A stretch of 64,000 nt of DNA from Sinorhizobium fredii (GCF_002944405.1 NZ_CP024310.1:1116001-1180000), one strand, 5' to 3'; shown: positions 1-8,005, numbered from the stretch's first letter. Notes: generated by a model from the sequence alone, not told the origin. Numbers and translations are program-made.

Positions 1-978
1 CGGCCGGCGGATTTCTTCGGCTATCGGCCGCGCAACTTCGACATGAGCTACCAGGGCGATGTCAGCGTGCGCGAGGCGCTCCAGCTTTCGCTCAACGTGC
101 CGGCGATTCGGCTGCTCGACGCAGTCGGGCCGTCGCGTCTGATGGTTCGCTTCCGCCGCGCCGAGGTGCACCCGAAGCTGCCGCCGAACGAAGCGCCGGG
201 ATTGGCCATCGGCCTTGGCGGCGTCGGCATCACGCTTCGCGACCTGGTTCAGCTCTATGCCGGGCTTGCCAATCGCGGCTGGCCGGTTCGGCTCGGCGAC
301 GGCATCGAAGGCAAGCCGGGGCTGATCGACGGCGAGCCGCTGCTTTCGACGGTCGCCACCTGGCAGGTCGCCGACATCCTCTCCGGCGTGCTGCCTCCGG
401 CCGGAACCCGTCAGCACGGTATCGCCTACAAGACGGGCACCAGCTATGGCTATCGCGATGCATGGTCGGTCGGCTTCGACGGCCGCTACGTGCTCGGCGT
501 CTGGGCGGGGCGGCCGGACAACGGCGCCGTCCCCGGATTGAGCGGCTATGGCGCGGCCGCTCCGATCCTGTTCGAAGGCTTTGCCAAGGCCGGCATCGCC
601 ATCACCGCGCTGCCGGACGCGCCGGCCGGCGCCATTCGCCTGGGGCAGGCCGACCTGCCGATCGGTCAAAGGCGCTTCTCGGTGACGGCGAACGGCCTGC
701 CGTCCACATCCATCCGTGAAGCCGCGCCGCGGATCGTCTTTCCGCCGGAAGGCGCGCGTGTCGAGCTTGGTGCCGCCGCCGGCCAGGCAATGATCCCTTT
801 GACCCTGAAACTGCAAGGCGGCCGGGCACCGTTCCGCTGGCTGGCGAACGGCCGCCCGCTGCCGGACGTGACGCGCCGCCGCGTCAGCCAATGGCTGCCC
901 GACGGCGGCGGCTATTCGACCCTGACGGTCATCGACGCGCTGGGCCGGGCCTCTACGGTGCGCGTTTTTGTCGAATGA
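1..978 (+). CDS. pbpC: Penicillin-binding protein 1C, C-terminal part (5' end outside window)
   Basis: The reading frame is open from the first base, so the glycosyltransferase domain and the N-terminus lie upstream. The visible part is the end of a class A transpeptidase. A serine-x-asparagine-like SLN motif lies near base 90, the KTGTS box of penicillin-binding proteins is at 430-444, and the downstream stretch YVLGVWAGRPDN is typical of PBP1C. The last ~90 residues match the small beta-rich PBP1C C-terminal domain. The family cross-links peptidoglycan in the periplasm; PbpC is usually dispensable. The gene ends at a TGA, and a short inverted repeat (1017-1039) follows. The family assignment is firm; nothing can be said about the start or the promoter. 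Confidence 0.88.
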   Translation, partial: RPADFFGYRPRNFDMSYQGDVSVREALQLSLNVPAIRLLDAVGPSRLMVRFRRAEVHPKLPPNEAPGLAIGLGGVGITLRDLVQLYAGLANRGWPVRLGDGIEGKPGLIDGEPLLSTVATWQVADILSGVLPPAGTRQHGIAYKTGTSYGYRDAWSVGFDGRYVLGVWAGRPDNGAVPGLSGYGAAAPILFEGFAKAGIAITALPDAPAGAIRLGQADLPIGQRRFSVTANGLPSTSIREAAPRIVFPPEGARVELGAAAGQAMIPLTLKLQGGRAPFRWLANGRPLPDVTRRRVSQWLPDGGGYSTLTVIDALGRASTVRVFVE

Positions 979-1016
979 TGCTCAATGTCCGGGTATAAAG
1001 CGACGTTAGGTATTGA

Positions 1017-1039
1017 TCGGAAGGCCGGAGCGCTTCCGA
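1017..1039. terminator. Possible terminator between convergent pbpC and DUF982 genes
   Basis: TCGGAAG (1017-1023) pairs with CTTCCGA (1033-1039) across a 9-nt loop, between two convergent stop codons. No clear T-run follows on either strand, so this is only a weak candidate. Confidence 0.3.
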
Positions 1040-1055
1040 CCAATCATTCCCTTCA

Positions 1056-1361
1056 TCAGGCTGATATCGCAGTCTTTGCTTCAGCGCTTCGCAGTTCGTG
1101 GCGCGGCGTCACCATAACCAGCGGCATGCCCGCCTCCAGGCAGGCCGCGATGAAGGCCTCCCGGGCCACCGCCGCCGGTGTCATCCTGTTCAGTGCCCGC
1201 AGGCAGGTGCGCAGCGCGCGCTCGTAGCGCTCTCCTTTGCGCAGCGGCCACTCGTTCTCGAGAAAATCGACAGCCTCGTAAACTGAGGTGAAGGTCCGTT
1301 CCAGGCCGTTTGAGAGGCGCACTGTCAGCGGAATCGTCCAGGGAATCTCATTGAGAAGCAT
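1056..1361 (-). CDS. DUF982 domain protein
   Basis: A 101-residue protein starting MLLNEIPW. An AAGGAGG Shine-Dalgarno sits six bases before this ATG, so the much longer upstream open frame is not used. The pattern of a W near the N-terminus, an EAVDFLEN-like helix, GERYERAL and a run ending in an AREAFIAACLEAG helix is that of DUF982. This small family is expanded in Rhizobiales and has no established function. The gene is divergent from the heat-shock gene at 1642. That pairing may mean co-regulation by stress, which is inference. There is no signal peptide or membrane segment. Confidence 0.75.
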   Translation of the reverse strand: MLLNEIPWTIPLTVRLSNGLERTFTSVYEAVDFLENEWPLRKGERYERALRTCLRALNRMTPAAVAREAFIAACLEAGMPLVMVTPRHELRSAEAKTAISA

Positions 1362-1517
1362 TTTTTCCTCCTTTCTGATGCCGTCAATGGATCGCACGCA
1401 CAGAGATATTTGGCGTCGAAAAGCCAGATTCAAGAACCCAACAAGCCCGAGCCGCGCACTTCTTCTCCAGGCCGCCGCGGGGCGCCCGAGAAGCGGTGAA
1501 ATGGGCGTGAAATGCCT

Positions 1518-1546
1518 CTTGAATCCATGGTTCGAGTAACTAAATC
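1518..1546 (+). promoter_or_regulatory. Possible promoter of the small heat-shock gene
   Basis: CTTGAA (1518-1523) and TAAATC (1541-1546) are 17 bp apart and lie just before the structured leader. CTTGAA resembles the -35 element of both sigma-70 and RpoH promoters. The -10 is a poor match, so the call is tentative. Confidence 0.3.
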
Positions 1547-1644
1547 GATCGTGTGGGCCGCCTTTCAGGGGTCTCACGGTCGAGGAGCTCCGGCCTCTTC
1601 GGCGCTCGTCATCGTCCATGTTGCTCAAGGAGGATATGGCTATG
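1546..1644 (+). promoter_or_regulatory. ROSE-type RNA thermometer in the hsp20 leader
   Basis: The leader folds into a 5' hairpin, a small middle hairpin and a 3' hairpin that hides the ribosome site. In the 5' hairpin CGATCGTG (1546-1553) pairs with CACGGTCG (1575-1582). In the 3' hairpin CCATG-TTGCT (1616-1625) pairs with AGGA-TATGG (1631-1639) across the loop CAAGG. Only G1623 of TTGCT is left unpaired. A UYGCU motif opposite the AGGA Shine-Dalgarno with one bulged G is the hallmark of ROSE elements upstream of rhizobial small heat-shock genes. An outer CAT (1610-1612) can also pair with the start codon at 1642. The expected behaviour is closed at normal temperature and melted on heat shock. 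Confidence 0.78.
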
Positions 1645-2121
1645 AGAACAACCTTCGATTTTTCGCCGCTGTCACGCTCCAGCGTGGGCTTCGACCACTT
1701 GTTCGAACTGCTCGACTCTGCAAACCGCATGGCACCGGCCGACAACTGGCCGCCTTACGACATCATGCGCGTTGGCGAGAGCCAGTATCGCATAGCGATG
1801 TCGGTTGCAGGCTTCAGCCCGGACGAACTCACCATCACGCACGAGCAGCGGCTGCTCGTCGTCAGCGGTGAGAAGGTCGGCGAGGACAATGCGGAGTATC
1901 TCTATCGCGGCATTGCCGCTCGTAACTTCGAGCGCCGCTTCCAGCTTGCCGACCATGTGATGGTCACCGGCGCAAACCTCACCAACGGTTTGCTTACGAT
2001 CGATCTCGTCCGCGAGCTTCCGGAACAGATGAAGCCGCGGCGCATCGATATCCAGCAGGCCGGCGTGCTGCCCGCCGGCGAGGTGAACAAGCAGATCAAG
2101 GGCGATAAGCACGCCGCCTAG
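1642..2121 (+). CDS. Small heat-shock protein, Hsp20/IbpA family
   Basis: A 159-residue protein with a central alpha-crystallin domain (about residues 40-135). Visible features are YRIAMSVAGFSPDELTI, the LVVSGEK strand and the C-terminal part of the domain (NLTNGLLTIDLVRELPE). This ATPase-independent holdase binds unfolding proteins in the cytoplasm and hands them to DnaK/ClpB. ATGs occur at 1636 and 1642. The AAGGAGG at 1627-1633 lies only two bases before 1636 but eight before 1642, so 1642 (MRTTFDFS) is chosen. Translation is probably heat-controlled by the ROSE element in the leader. Rhizobia carry several such genes, so no specific symbol is given. Confidence 0.92.
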   Translation: MRTTFDFSPLSRSSVGFDHLFELLDSANRMAPADNWPPYDIMRVGESQYRIAMSVAGFSPDELTITHEQRLLVVSGEKVGEDNAEYLYRGIAARNFERRFQLADHVMVTGANLTNGLLTIDLVRELPEQMKPRRIDIQQAGVLPAGEVNKQIKGDKHAA

Positions 2122-2248
2122 CGGCGAAGAAATTCCGCCAAAGCGCCGGCGATGTCGGCACTTCGGCTTGGGGCAAACGGGAGGCGAGGTGCAGAAATCC
2201 GGCGACGGGCCTCATCCCGCTCCATCGCTTCTTCCCGTTCGAAACGGG

Positions 2249-2265
2249 GGCCGGATCTGCCGGCC
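2249..2265 (-). terminator. Hairpin after guaD
   Basis: On the minus strand GGCCGG and CCGGCC form a 6-bp GC stem with a 5-nt loop, about nine bases past the guaD stop. The following T content is low, so termination is plausible but not certain. Confidence 0.4.
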
Positions 2266-2273
2266 TCCGGCCT

Positions 2274-3620
2274 TTAAACCAGTTCCGCCTTCTTCGGGGC
2301 CAAGTTCTTGCCTTGTCCTCTCCTGCCGTGCTTCATCGGCTGCCCCGCCACATAGACTTCCGCGACGCAGCGATCGTCGCCCATCGTCTGCAGGACGAAG
2401 AGCTCTTCGGCAAGTGAGGATGCCACCTGCATCCTGAGTTCCATCGCCGGCTTGGCACGGCTGTCGAGAATGACGATATCGGCGTCGGCGCCGGCATGCA
2501 GCGAACCGATGCGATGCTCGAGGTCGAGGGCACGGGCGTTGCCGAGCGTCATCATGTAGAAGGAGCGGAGCGGCGAAAGCCGCTGGCCTTGAAGGTGGAG
2601 CACCTTATAGGCTTCGTCCAGCGTTTCCAGCATCGAGAAGCTCGTTCCGGCGCCAACATCGGTTGCGACTGAATGGCGGGCACCGAGCTTATCGAAGCGG
2701 TCGCGATCGAACAGGCCGCTGCCGAGGAACAGGTTGGAGGTCGGGCAGAACACGCCGACGGCGCCGTTCTCGGCAAGCACCGATATCTCGCGGTCGCTCA
2801 AATAGATGCAATGGCCGAGCAGCGTCTTGCGGCCCAGAAGCTCATATCGGGCGTAAATGTCGGTATAGTCCTTCGCTTCCGGATAGAGCGAGGTGGCAAA
2901 GGCAATCTCGTCCTTGTTCTCGGAAAGATGCGTCTGCACGTAGCAGTCCGGATGTTCGGCGACGAGCGCCCGGCTCATCTCCATCTGCTCGGGCGTCGAG
3001 GTGATGGCGAAGCGCGGACCGATCGCGTAATGCGCCCGCCCCCGGCCGTGCCAGTTGCCGATCAGGTGCTTCGTTTCGTCATAACCCTTCTGCGGCGTGT
3101 CACGAAGCGCCTCGGGGGCGTTGCGATCCATCATCACCTTGCCGCCGATCATCAGCATGTTGCGCTCTTCGGCTGCCGTGAAAAAGGCGTCGACGCTTTC
3201 CGGATGGACCGAGCAATAGGCGACGGCCGTCGTCGTGCCGTTCGCGAGAAGCTCGTCCATGAAGCGGCCGGCGACGAAGTCGGCGTGCCGGCGCTCCCTG
3301 AACTTCTGTTCCTCGACGAAGATATAGGTGTTCAGCCATTCCAGAAGCTGGGCGCCATAGGAGGCGATCGCCTGCGTCTGCGGGAAATGCAGGTGCGTAT
3401 CGATGAGACCCGGCAGGACGAGATGAGGGCGATGATCGGCGATGCTGATACCGCGGCCGGTCCGTTTCGCCACGTCAGCATAGGTGCCGACATCGGCAAC
3501 CTTGCCGTTGCGGACGAGAACGGCGCCGTCCTCGTGATAGCGGTAGGCGGTCGCATCGTCGATGCCCTCGGGCTCCTTGACGAAGGTCAGCACGCGGCCG
3601 CGGATCAGCAAGTCATTCAT
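2274..3620 (-). CDS. guaD: Guanine deaminase
   Basis: A 448-residue amidohydrolase that deaminates guanine to xanthine with release of ammonia, in the cytoplasm. The metal-binding HxH is in PGLIDTHLHFPQ (about residues 75-86). QTHLSENKDEI, LGHCIYLSDREI and the late catalytic aspartate in ATDVGAGTSFSML follow in the order and spacing of bacterial GuaD. The start MNDLLIRG is chosen because its ATG overlaps the TGA of the upstream puuD gene (ATGA at 3617-3620), implying translational coupling. The product xanthine feeds the XdhAB enzyme encoded 6 kb away, and PuuD acts two steps later. Length is normal for the family. Confidence 0.93.
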   Translation of the reverse strand: MNDLLIRGRVLTFVKEPEGIDDATAYRYHEDGAVLVRNGKVADVGTYADVAKRTGRGISIADHRPHLVLPGLIDTHLHFPQTQAIASYGAQLLEWLNTYIFVEEQKFRERRHADFVAGRFMDELLANGTTTAVAYCSVHPESVDAFFTAAEERNMLMIGGKVMMDRNAPEALRDTPQKGYDETKHLIGNWHGRGRAHYAIGPRFAITSTPEQMEMSRALVAEHPDCYVQTHLSENKDEIAFATSLYPEAKDYTDIYARYELLGRKTLLGHCIYLSDREISVLAENGAVGVFCPTSNLFLGSGLFDRDRFDKLGARHSVATDVGAGTSFSMLETLDEAYKVLHLQGQRLSPLRSFYMMTLGNARALDLEHRIGSLHAGADADIVILDSRAKPAMELRMQVASSLAEELFVLQTMGDDRCVAEVYVAGQPMKHGRRGQGKNLAPKKAELV

Positions 3621-4855
3621 TGAATCGTTCCTTCCTTCACGGCTGTCTCGTACCAGGTGGCCAGCAACTGCCGTTCCTCCTCGGTGACACCGGTGACATT
3701 GGCGGGCGGCATGGCGTGCGAACGCCCCGCCTGCAGATAGATTTCGCGGGCGTGCTCGACGATATCGCCGTCGCTTTCGAGGATGACGCCCTTGGGCGGT
3801 ACGACGATGCCTTCCCAGCCGGGCTCCCGCGCATGGCACATGGAGCAGCGGCCAAGCACCGTGTCACGCACCTTCGAAAAGTCCGCCGCGGCCACGACCG
3901 CCCGCTCGGCGCTCGACGCCCTCGCCTCGCTTCCCTCGGTCAGAACCTTGGGCACCGTCGAAAGCCACATGATGACGATGAAGAGGAACACGGTGACCAG
4001 CCAGGTCCAGGTCGGGGCGCCCTTTCGGGCGTGCTGCGTGTTGAACCAGTGGCGGATGGTGACGCCCATCAGGAACACCAGCGAGGCGATGATCCAGCTG
4101 TACTCGGTGCCGAAGGCGAGCGGATAGTGGTTCGACAGCATCAGGAACAGAACAGGCAGCGTAAGGTAGTTGTTGTGCGTCGAACGCTGCTTGGCCTGCT
4201 TGCCGAGAGCCGGATCCGGCGTGCGGCCGGCGATGAGATCGGCGACCACCTTCTTCTGGTTCGGGATGATGATGAAGAACACGTTCGCCGACATGATCGT
4301 CGCCGTGAAGGCGCCGAGATGCAGATAGGCGGCGCGGCCGGTGAAGAGCTGGGTATAACCCCAGGCGACGGCGACGAGGATGAAATAGAGCAGCACCATC
4401 AGGCGGGTGTTGTCGTTGCCGAGCGGCGAACGACAGATCGTGTCATAGGCGAGCCAGCCGAAGGCGAGCGACGCCAGCGAGATGGCGATCGCCGTCGGCT
4501 TCGATACGTCGAGCACGCTCGGATCGATCAGATAGAGATCCGCGCCGGCATAATAGACGAGGGCCAGCATGCCGAAGCCGGAAAGCCAGGTGACGTAGGA
4601 TTCCCATTTAAACCAGATCAGGTGCTCCGGCATGTTTTCCGGCGCGACGAGATATTTCTGGATGTGATAGAAGCCGCCGCCGTGGACCTGCCACTCCTCG
4701 CCATAGGCTCCGGCTGGCAGGTCCGGCCGCTGCCTGAGGCCGAGGTCGAGCGCGACGAAATAGAACGACGAGCCGATCCAGGCAATGCCGGTAATGACGT
4801 GCAGCCACCGCACCGCGAATGTCAGCCAGTCCCAGGCAATGGCATATTCGTACAT
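3617..4855 (-). CDS. puuD: Membrane urate hydroxylase with C-terminal cytochrome c domain
   Basis: A 412-residue protein. The first ~310 residues hold about eight hydrophobic segments, beginning with WLTFAVRWLHVITGIAWIGS, typical of PuuD (DUF989). The end is a class I cytochrome c domain with the haem motif CSMCH and a later methionine in AMPP as candidate axial ligand. PuuD oxidises urate to 5-hydroxyisourate and passes electrons to the respiratory chain rather than to oxygen. No cofactor-free uricase gene is seen in the window, so PuuD fills that step. GGGAGG sits six bases before the ATG. It is first in an operon with guaD and divergent from the LysR gene at 5110. Confidence 0.92.
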   Translation of the reverse strand: MYEYAIAWDWLTFAVRWLHVITGIAWIGSSFYFVALDLGLRQRPDLPAGAYGEEWQVHGGGFYHIQKYLVAPENMPEHLIWFKWESYVTWLSGFGMLALVYYAGADLYLIDPSVLDVSKPTAIAISLASLAFGWLAYDTICRSPLGNDNTRLMVLLYFILVAVAWGYTQLFTGRAAYLHLGAFTATIMSANVFFIIIPNQKKVVADLIAGRTPDPALGKQAKQRSTHNNYLTLPVLFLMLSNHYPLAFGTEYSWIIASLVFLMGVTIRHWFNTQHARKGAPTWTWLVTVFLFIVIMWLSTVPKVLTEGSEARASSAERAVVAAADFSKVRDTVLGRCSMCHAREPGWEGIVVPPKGVILESDGDIVEHAREIYLQAGRSHAMPPANVTGVTEEERQLLATWYETAVKEGTIQ

Positions 4856-4871
4856 AGAGGCCTCCCATTTC

Positions 4872-4979
4872 TCTAAAGTGCGTCGCGTTCAAACGAGTTG
4901 ACGTGACGCGCTTTAGATCTTTGTCTTCATGCATGCCGTTGTCCCAAAACCGCTTACGCACCTTCGGGCGACATGCATT
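4872..4979. repeat. RIME-like intergenic element with two palindromes
   Basis: Two large palindromes lie side by side over about 108 bp. TCTAAAGTGCGTC (4872-4884) pairs with GACGCGCTTTAGA (4905-4917), and ATGCATG..CG (from about 4929) pairs with CGACATGCAT (to 4979) around an arm CCC/GGG. The length and two-palindrome layout match the Rhizobium-specific intergenic mosaic element (RIME) described in Sinorhizobium and Rhizobium. It occupies the puuD side of the puuD-lysR spacer. Identity with the RIME consensus is from memory and needs alignment. Confidence 0.6.
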
Positions 4980-5036
4980 GGGCCGCATTATGTGTCATTG
5001 CTTGGAGGCGCGAGAAATGCCGCGAGATCACCAACT

Positions 5037-5057
5037 CTTTCAAAAAAAACTATAAAA
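5037..5057. promoter_or_regulatory. A/T-rich possible operator/promoter between puuD and lysR
   Basis: The stretch CTTTCAAAAAAAACTATAAAA stands out in this GC-rich DNA, about 55 bp before the LysR start. Its first eight bases are identical to the middle of the motif shared by the puuE and purine permease promoters (14103, 17239). It may be a promoter -10 region, a regulator site, or both. Confidence 0.35.
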
Positions 5058-5109
5058 TAGGCGCCTGGCAGGCGCGGTAGTCTGGACCCGGAGGAGCGGA
5101 GGCGGGAGC

Positions 5110-6060
5110 ATGTCCTATCTCGATAATGTGCGCGTCTTCGTGCGCGTCGTGGAACTTGGAACGCTGTCGGCCGCGGGCCGCGACCAGCGGGTAACCCCGG
5201 CCGTCGCAAGCAACAGGATCAAGGAGTTGGAGCGGCATATGGGCGTGCGCCTGTTCAATCGCACGACCCGGAAACTGACGCCGACCGAGCATGGCCGCGT
5301 CTTCTATGACGGTGCCGTAAAGATCCTCGAGGCGGTGAACGAGGCGGAAAGCGCCATCGCCGATCTGTCGCGCAATCCCAAGGGCGCCGTGCGCATTACC
5401 GCGCCGCTCGGCATAGGTCGGCGGCTGATCGCATCGGGCGTTCCCGAATTCCACGACCGCTATCCGGATATCGAGGTGCGGCTGCGGCTTTCCGACCGCA
5501 ATGTCGATATCCTGAGCGAAGGCATCGATGTCGCCTTCCGGCTCGGAATTCTCGAGGATTCCAACCTGCGCATGCGCGGCATCATGAATTGCGATCGCGT
5601 GCTCTGCGGCGCTCCAAGCTATCTCGAGAAGCGCGGCGTTCCAAGGACGCCGGACGAGCTCATCACCGAGCACCACGACTGTCTGCTGCTGCGCTATCCC
5701 GGATCGAAGGAATATTACTGGACGCTGCAGACGCCGGAGGGGGTACGCAAGTTCGAGGTCGGCGGTCCCTACGATTCCGACGACGGCGACGTTCTGACCC
5801 AATGGGCGCTCGACGGCCGCGGCATCATCAACAAGCCGCTCTTCGAAGTGAAGCAGCATATCAACGATGGCACGCTCGTGCCGATCCTTGAAGACGCGCC
5901 GCCGCTCGGCGCACAGCTCGCGGCCATTTACCCGCACAAACGGTTTCAGGATCCCAAGGTGCGCCTGATCATCGACTTCATGGCCGAGCGCTGTCAGCGG
6001 CTGATCGGCAAGATGCTGGCCGAGCCCGCGACGGCGCGGCTGGAGGAGAGTGTGACGTAG
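5110..6060 (+). CDS. LysR-family transcriptional regulator
   Basis: A 316-residue LysR regulator. The N-terminal helix-turn-helix reads YLDNVRVFVRVVELGTLSAAG with RLFNRTTRKLTPTE (residues 1-60). An effector-binding domain of two Rossmann-like lobes follows (about 90-300). GGAGGCGGGAG precedes the ATG. It is transcribed away from puuD-guaD with a 254-bp spacer, the classic layout in which a LysR protein controls its divergent neighbour and itself. A role in purine catabolism is therefore likely but is inferred from position only. The subfamily is the CrgA/AaeR-like group, which has no fixed ligand. Confidence 0.88.
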   Translation: MSYLDNVRVFVRVVELGTLSAAGRDQRVTPAVASNRIKELERHMGVRLFNRTTRKLTPTEHGRVFYDGAVKILEAVNEAESAIADLSRNPKGAVRITAPLGIGRRLIASGVPEFHDRYPDIEVRLRLSDRNVDILSEGIDVAFRLGILEDSNLRMRGIMNCDRVLCGAPSYLEKRGVPRTPDELITEHHDCLLLRYPGSKEYYWTLQTPEGVRKFEVGGPYDSDDGDVLTQWALDGRGIINKPLFEVKQHINDGTLVPILEDAPPLGAQLAAIYPHKRFQDPKVRLIIDFMAERCQRLIGKMLAEPATARLEESVT

Positions 6061-6427
6061 AGTGGGTCGGGGCGGAACGAGAGCCTCGTCCGGAAACGCA
6101 ACTAGGCGAAGGAGTACTTGTAGCGACTTGGTGGCGACGCTAGTCGCGGAGACGAACTCCCGCTTGGGGTGGGAAGCAGGCACCCCGCTACGGCTAGCGA
6201 GAACGGCCGCCATACCGTGGGGCCCAAGACATCATATCGGCGGCCGACAGGCGGAAACATCCGTTTTCGCTGTCCGTGGGAATGATTGATAGCTGGCGTA
6301 TTACCTGAATCAGGTTTCAGGTTCTTGACCGGGCTGCCTATTCTCCTCGGAAGCCGAGTGGTCTCCATGACTTCAGGCATTCTTCCGGTCTACCATCATA
6401 CACTTGTCGCGCAGGCGTGAGGGCCTC
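6061..6427. other. Non-coding spacer with small palindromes
   Basis: No convincing gene in 367 bp between a convergent pair. The DNA holds the near-perfect palindrome ACCTGAATCAGGT (6303-6315) and a hairpin CTCGG-AAG-CCGAG (6346-6358). A longer GC-rich fold is possible around 6165-6190. Base composition is less GC-rich than the flanks. A small RNA is possible but unsupported. Confidence 0.4.
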
Positions 6428-7189
6428 CTAACATTTGGTGAGTGCCTGTCGAGGTGGTCGGCTCGTCGAGCACCCCACGGACGGAGCATTTTGATCGCCC
6501 GTACGGGAGGAACCCGGCGGCGCGTGTTCGACCGCCTCGCTTCCCGTTTCTCGCCACAATGCGGTAACCGCAAGGATCAACACGCCACCGGCGCCGAACT
6601 CGAGGACTTCTTCCAGGATTGCTGCCTTGTATGACGTCACGAGATCGAGCGTCACGGCACTGGCAAGCATCGCGACAGCCACGGCTAAGCGGCATTCAAA
6701 CGCCCGTGCGAAAATTCGATGCAGGATAGCCCAAACCGTTCGTTGAAACGCGTAAAGAAGCACGACCGCCACGGTCAGGCAAAGCAGCGCCCCAGTCGCT
6801 GCCGCAAGGTAGCCCGCGGGCCCAGAGTCTCTCAAGAGCCGGAAGACTACAATGACGATATCATGACCGCCGTCGAACTCGCCTCCGCCGCGCATTTTTG
6901 GCATCTGCACATCAAATATGCGGGCGCCGAAACTTATCTCGCTGAGGAACAGTATCAGACACAATCCGCTGGTGCAGACTAGGGTGATCGTCTCAATTGA
7001 GGACAAGAACACGCGCCTTCGAATCGCCGTTCCTAATGCGAGCAGAGATGCTGTGCCAAAACCCATGGCGCCGAGATTTTCCACGAGGTTATCCTCGACC
7101 AACAAATCCGGCCGTGAAAAACCGAGGGCGAAGAACAAGGCTATTCCGGCGGCTACCGAACAGAAAAACACAACATTCTCGCGGCTCAT
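6428..7189 (-). CDS. Membrane protein of unknown function
   Basis: A 253-residue protein with five to six hydrophobic segments: NVVFFCSVAAGIALFFAL near the N-terminus, a segment around ITLVCTSGLCLILFLSEI, two around LAAATGALLCLTVAVVLLYAF, one in LAVAVAMLASAVTLDLVT, and one near GGVLILAVTALW. No enzyme motif is seen. The ATG at 7189 is preferred over that at 7207 because an AGGAG-containing stretch precedes it. A PHO-box-like direct repeat covers the bases just upstream. Codon use is less biased than in the flanking catabolic genes. The protein is not recognised. Confidence 0.6.
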   Translation of the reverse strand: MSRENVVFFCSVAAGIALFFALGFSRPDLLVEDNLVENLGAMGFGTASLLALGTAIRRRVFLSSIETITLVCTSGLCLILFLSEISFGARIFDVQMPKMRGGGEFDGGHDIVIVVFRLLRDSGPAGYLAAATGALLCLTVAVVLLYAFQRTVWAILHRIFARAFECRLAVAVAMLASAVTLDLVTSYKAAILEEVLEFGAGGVLILAVTALWRETGSEAVEHAPPGSSRTGDQNAPSVGCSTSRPPRQALTKC

Positions 7190-7200
7190 CGCTCCTGCCC

Positions 7201-7229
7201 CTGTCATAAGACTGTCATAAACAAGTCAA
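7201..7229 (+). promoter_or_regulatory. PHO-box-like direct repeats (PhoB site candidate)
   Basis: CTGTCAT occurs twice with a 4-bp spacer (7201-7207 and 7212-7218), the exact 11-bp repeat unit bound by PhoB dimers. A third weaker unit, AAGTCAA, follows in phase at 7223-7229. The repeats read on the plus strand, whereas the adjacent gene (start 7189) is on the minus strand. The orientation is therefore opposite to a classic activating PHO box for that gene. Confidence 0.6.
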
Positions 7230-7400
7230 GGGGAATTTGGCGAACGTGCGGCGGTAGAAAACAAGCTTACTTCTTCAGCATTGAGGAAGGCTCAAAGTGT
7301 GACCGTTCGACTTCATGTCGTCTCTTGCGTCAGTCGGGTTTCGCGGGTGACTGCTCGGCTCCACTCTCGCATGCACTACGGTGGCAAAATTTAGGAAACG

Positions 7401-7428
7401 GCCATTCGGCGTCGTTCCGCCGAACGGC
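7401..7428 (-). terminator. Terminator of the ridA-like gene
   Basis: GCCATTCGGCG (7401-7411) and CGCCGAACGGC (7418-7428) form an 11-bp stem with one mismatch and a 6-nt loop, just past the stop codon at 7441. On the minus strand a T-rich stretch (TTTCCTAAATTTT) follows. Confidence 0.6.
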
Positions 7429-7440
7429 TCGATAGCGTCA

Positions 7441-7920
7441 CTATTTCAGCACGACCACGGCTTCGACCTCGAAAAGCATGGGGTCGATTGCAAGCTTCGG
7501 TACCGGAATGAGAGTCTGCGCCGGTAGCGCCTCGCCGAACATGTCCTTGACGTTCCTGGTCAGCACCTCAAGCTTGGACATATCGTGATCGACCACGAAG
7601 ACCGTAAGCTTGGCAACCTGATCCGGTTTTGCGCCGAGCGCATCGAGGGCACTGCGCAAATTCGCGTAGGCCTGCTTAACCTGGACGGCGAAATCGGGTG
7701 ACAAGGCTCCGGTGCTGTCCTGGCCGCCCTGTCCGGAGATGTAGGCCACCCGGCCTTCGCGGGGCACGATCACCGCCGTGCTGTAGCCGTTCGGCGCGGG
7801 GTCGTAGAGGTTTTGCGGATTGACGATGGTCAGCTTGAGATCATTCGCCGTCGCTGCAGTGGGAATTCCCATGGTCATGATGATGAGCCCTCCGATAAGA
7901 TGCTTGATTGCGCGTGACAT
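7441..7920 (-). CDS. Exported RidA/YjgF-family protein
   Basis: A 159-residue protein. A signal peptide (MSRAIKHLIGGLIIMTMG... cut near TATA-ND) is followed by a complete RidA/YjgF/UK114 fold with SGQGGQDSTG, QAYANLRSALDALGA and PAQTLIPV. Cytoplasmic RidA hydrolyses reactive enamines/imines. Here the arginine in the usual R-x-x-x motif before the C-terminal strands is not obvious (QTLIPVPKLAIDP), so it may belong to an Rid subfamily without that activity. The export signal is unusual for the family and points to the periplasm. It is divergent from the TetR gene at 8117 across two operator copies and is probably repressed by it. Confidence 0.85.
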   Translation of the reverse strand: MSRAIKHLIGGLIIMTMGIPTAATANDLKLTIVNPQNLYDPAPNGYSTAVIVPREGRVAYISGQGGQDSTGALSPDFAVQVKQAYANLRSALDALGAKPDQVAKLTVFVVDHDMSKLEVLTRNVKDMFGEALPAQTLIPVPKLAIDPMLFEVEAVVVLK

Positions 7921-8005
7921 GGTTTTCTCTTGGCTCTGAAGACCGTGAGCAACGCTCCCTGGCGGCCTGCAGGATTGAACTTCCAGACATTGCCGTATGA
8001 GTGAC

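Noticed and set aside
3617..4855. A cofactor-free uricase for urate oxidation
   Set aside because: No uricase-like sequence is present; the step is covered by the PuuD-type membrane enzyme with cytochrome c domain.
6061..6427. A tRNA or known small RNA in the spacer after the first LysR gene
   Set aside because: No cloverleaf or T-loop consensus was found; only short palindromes are present.
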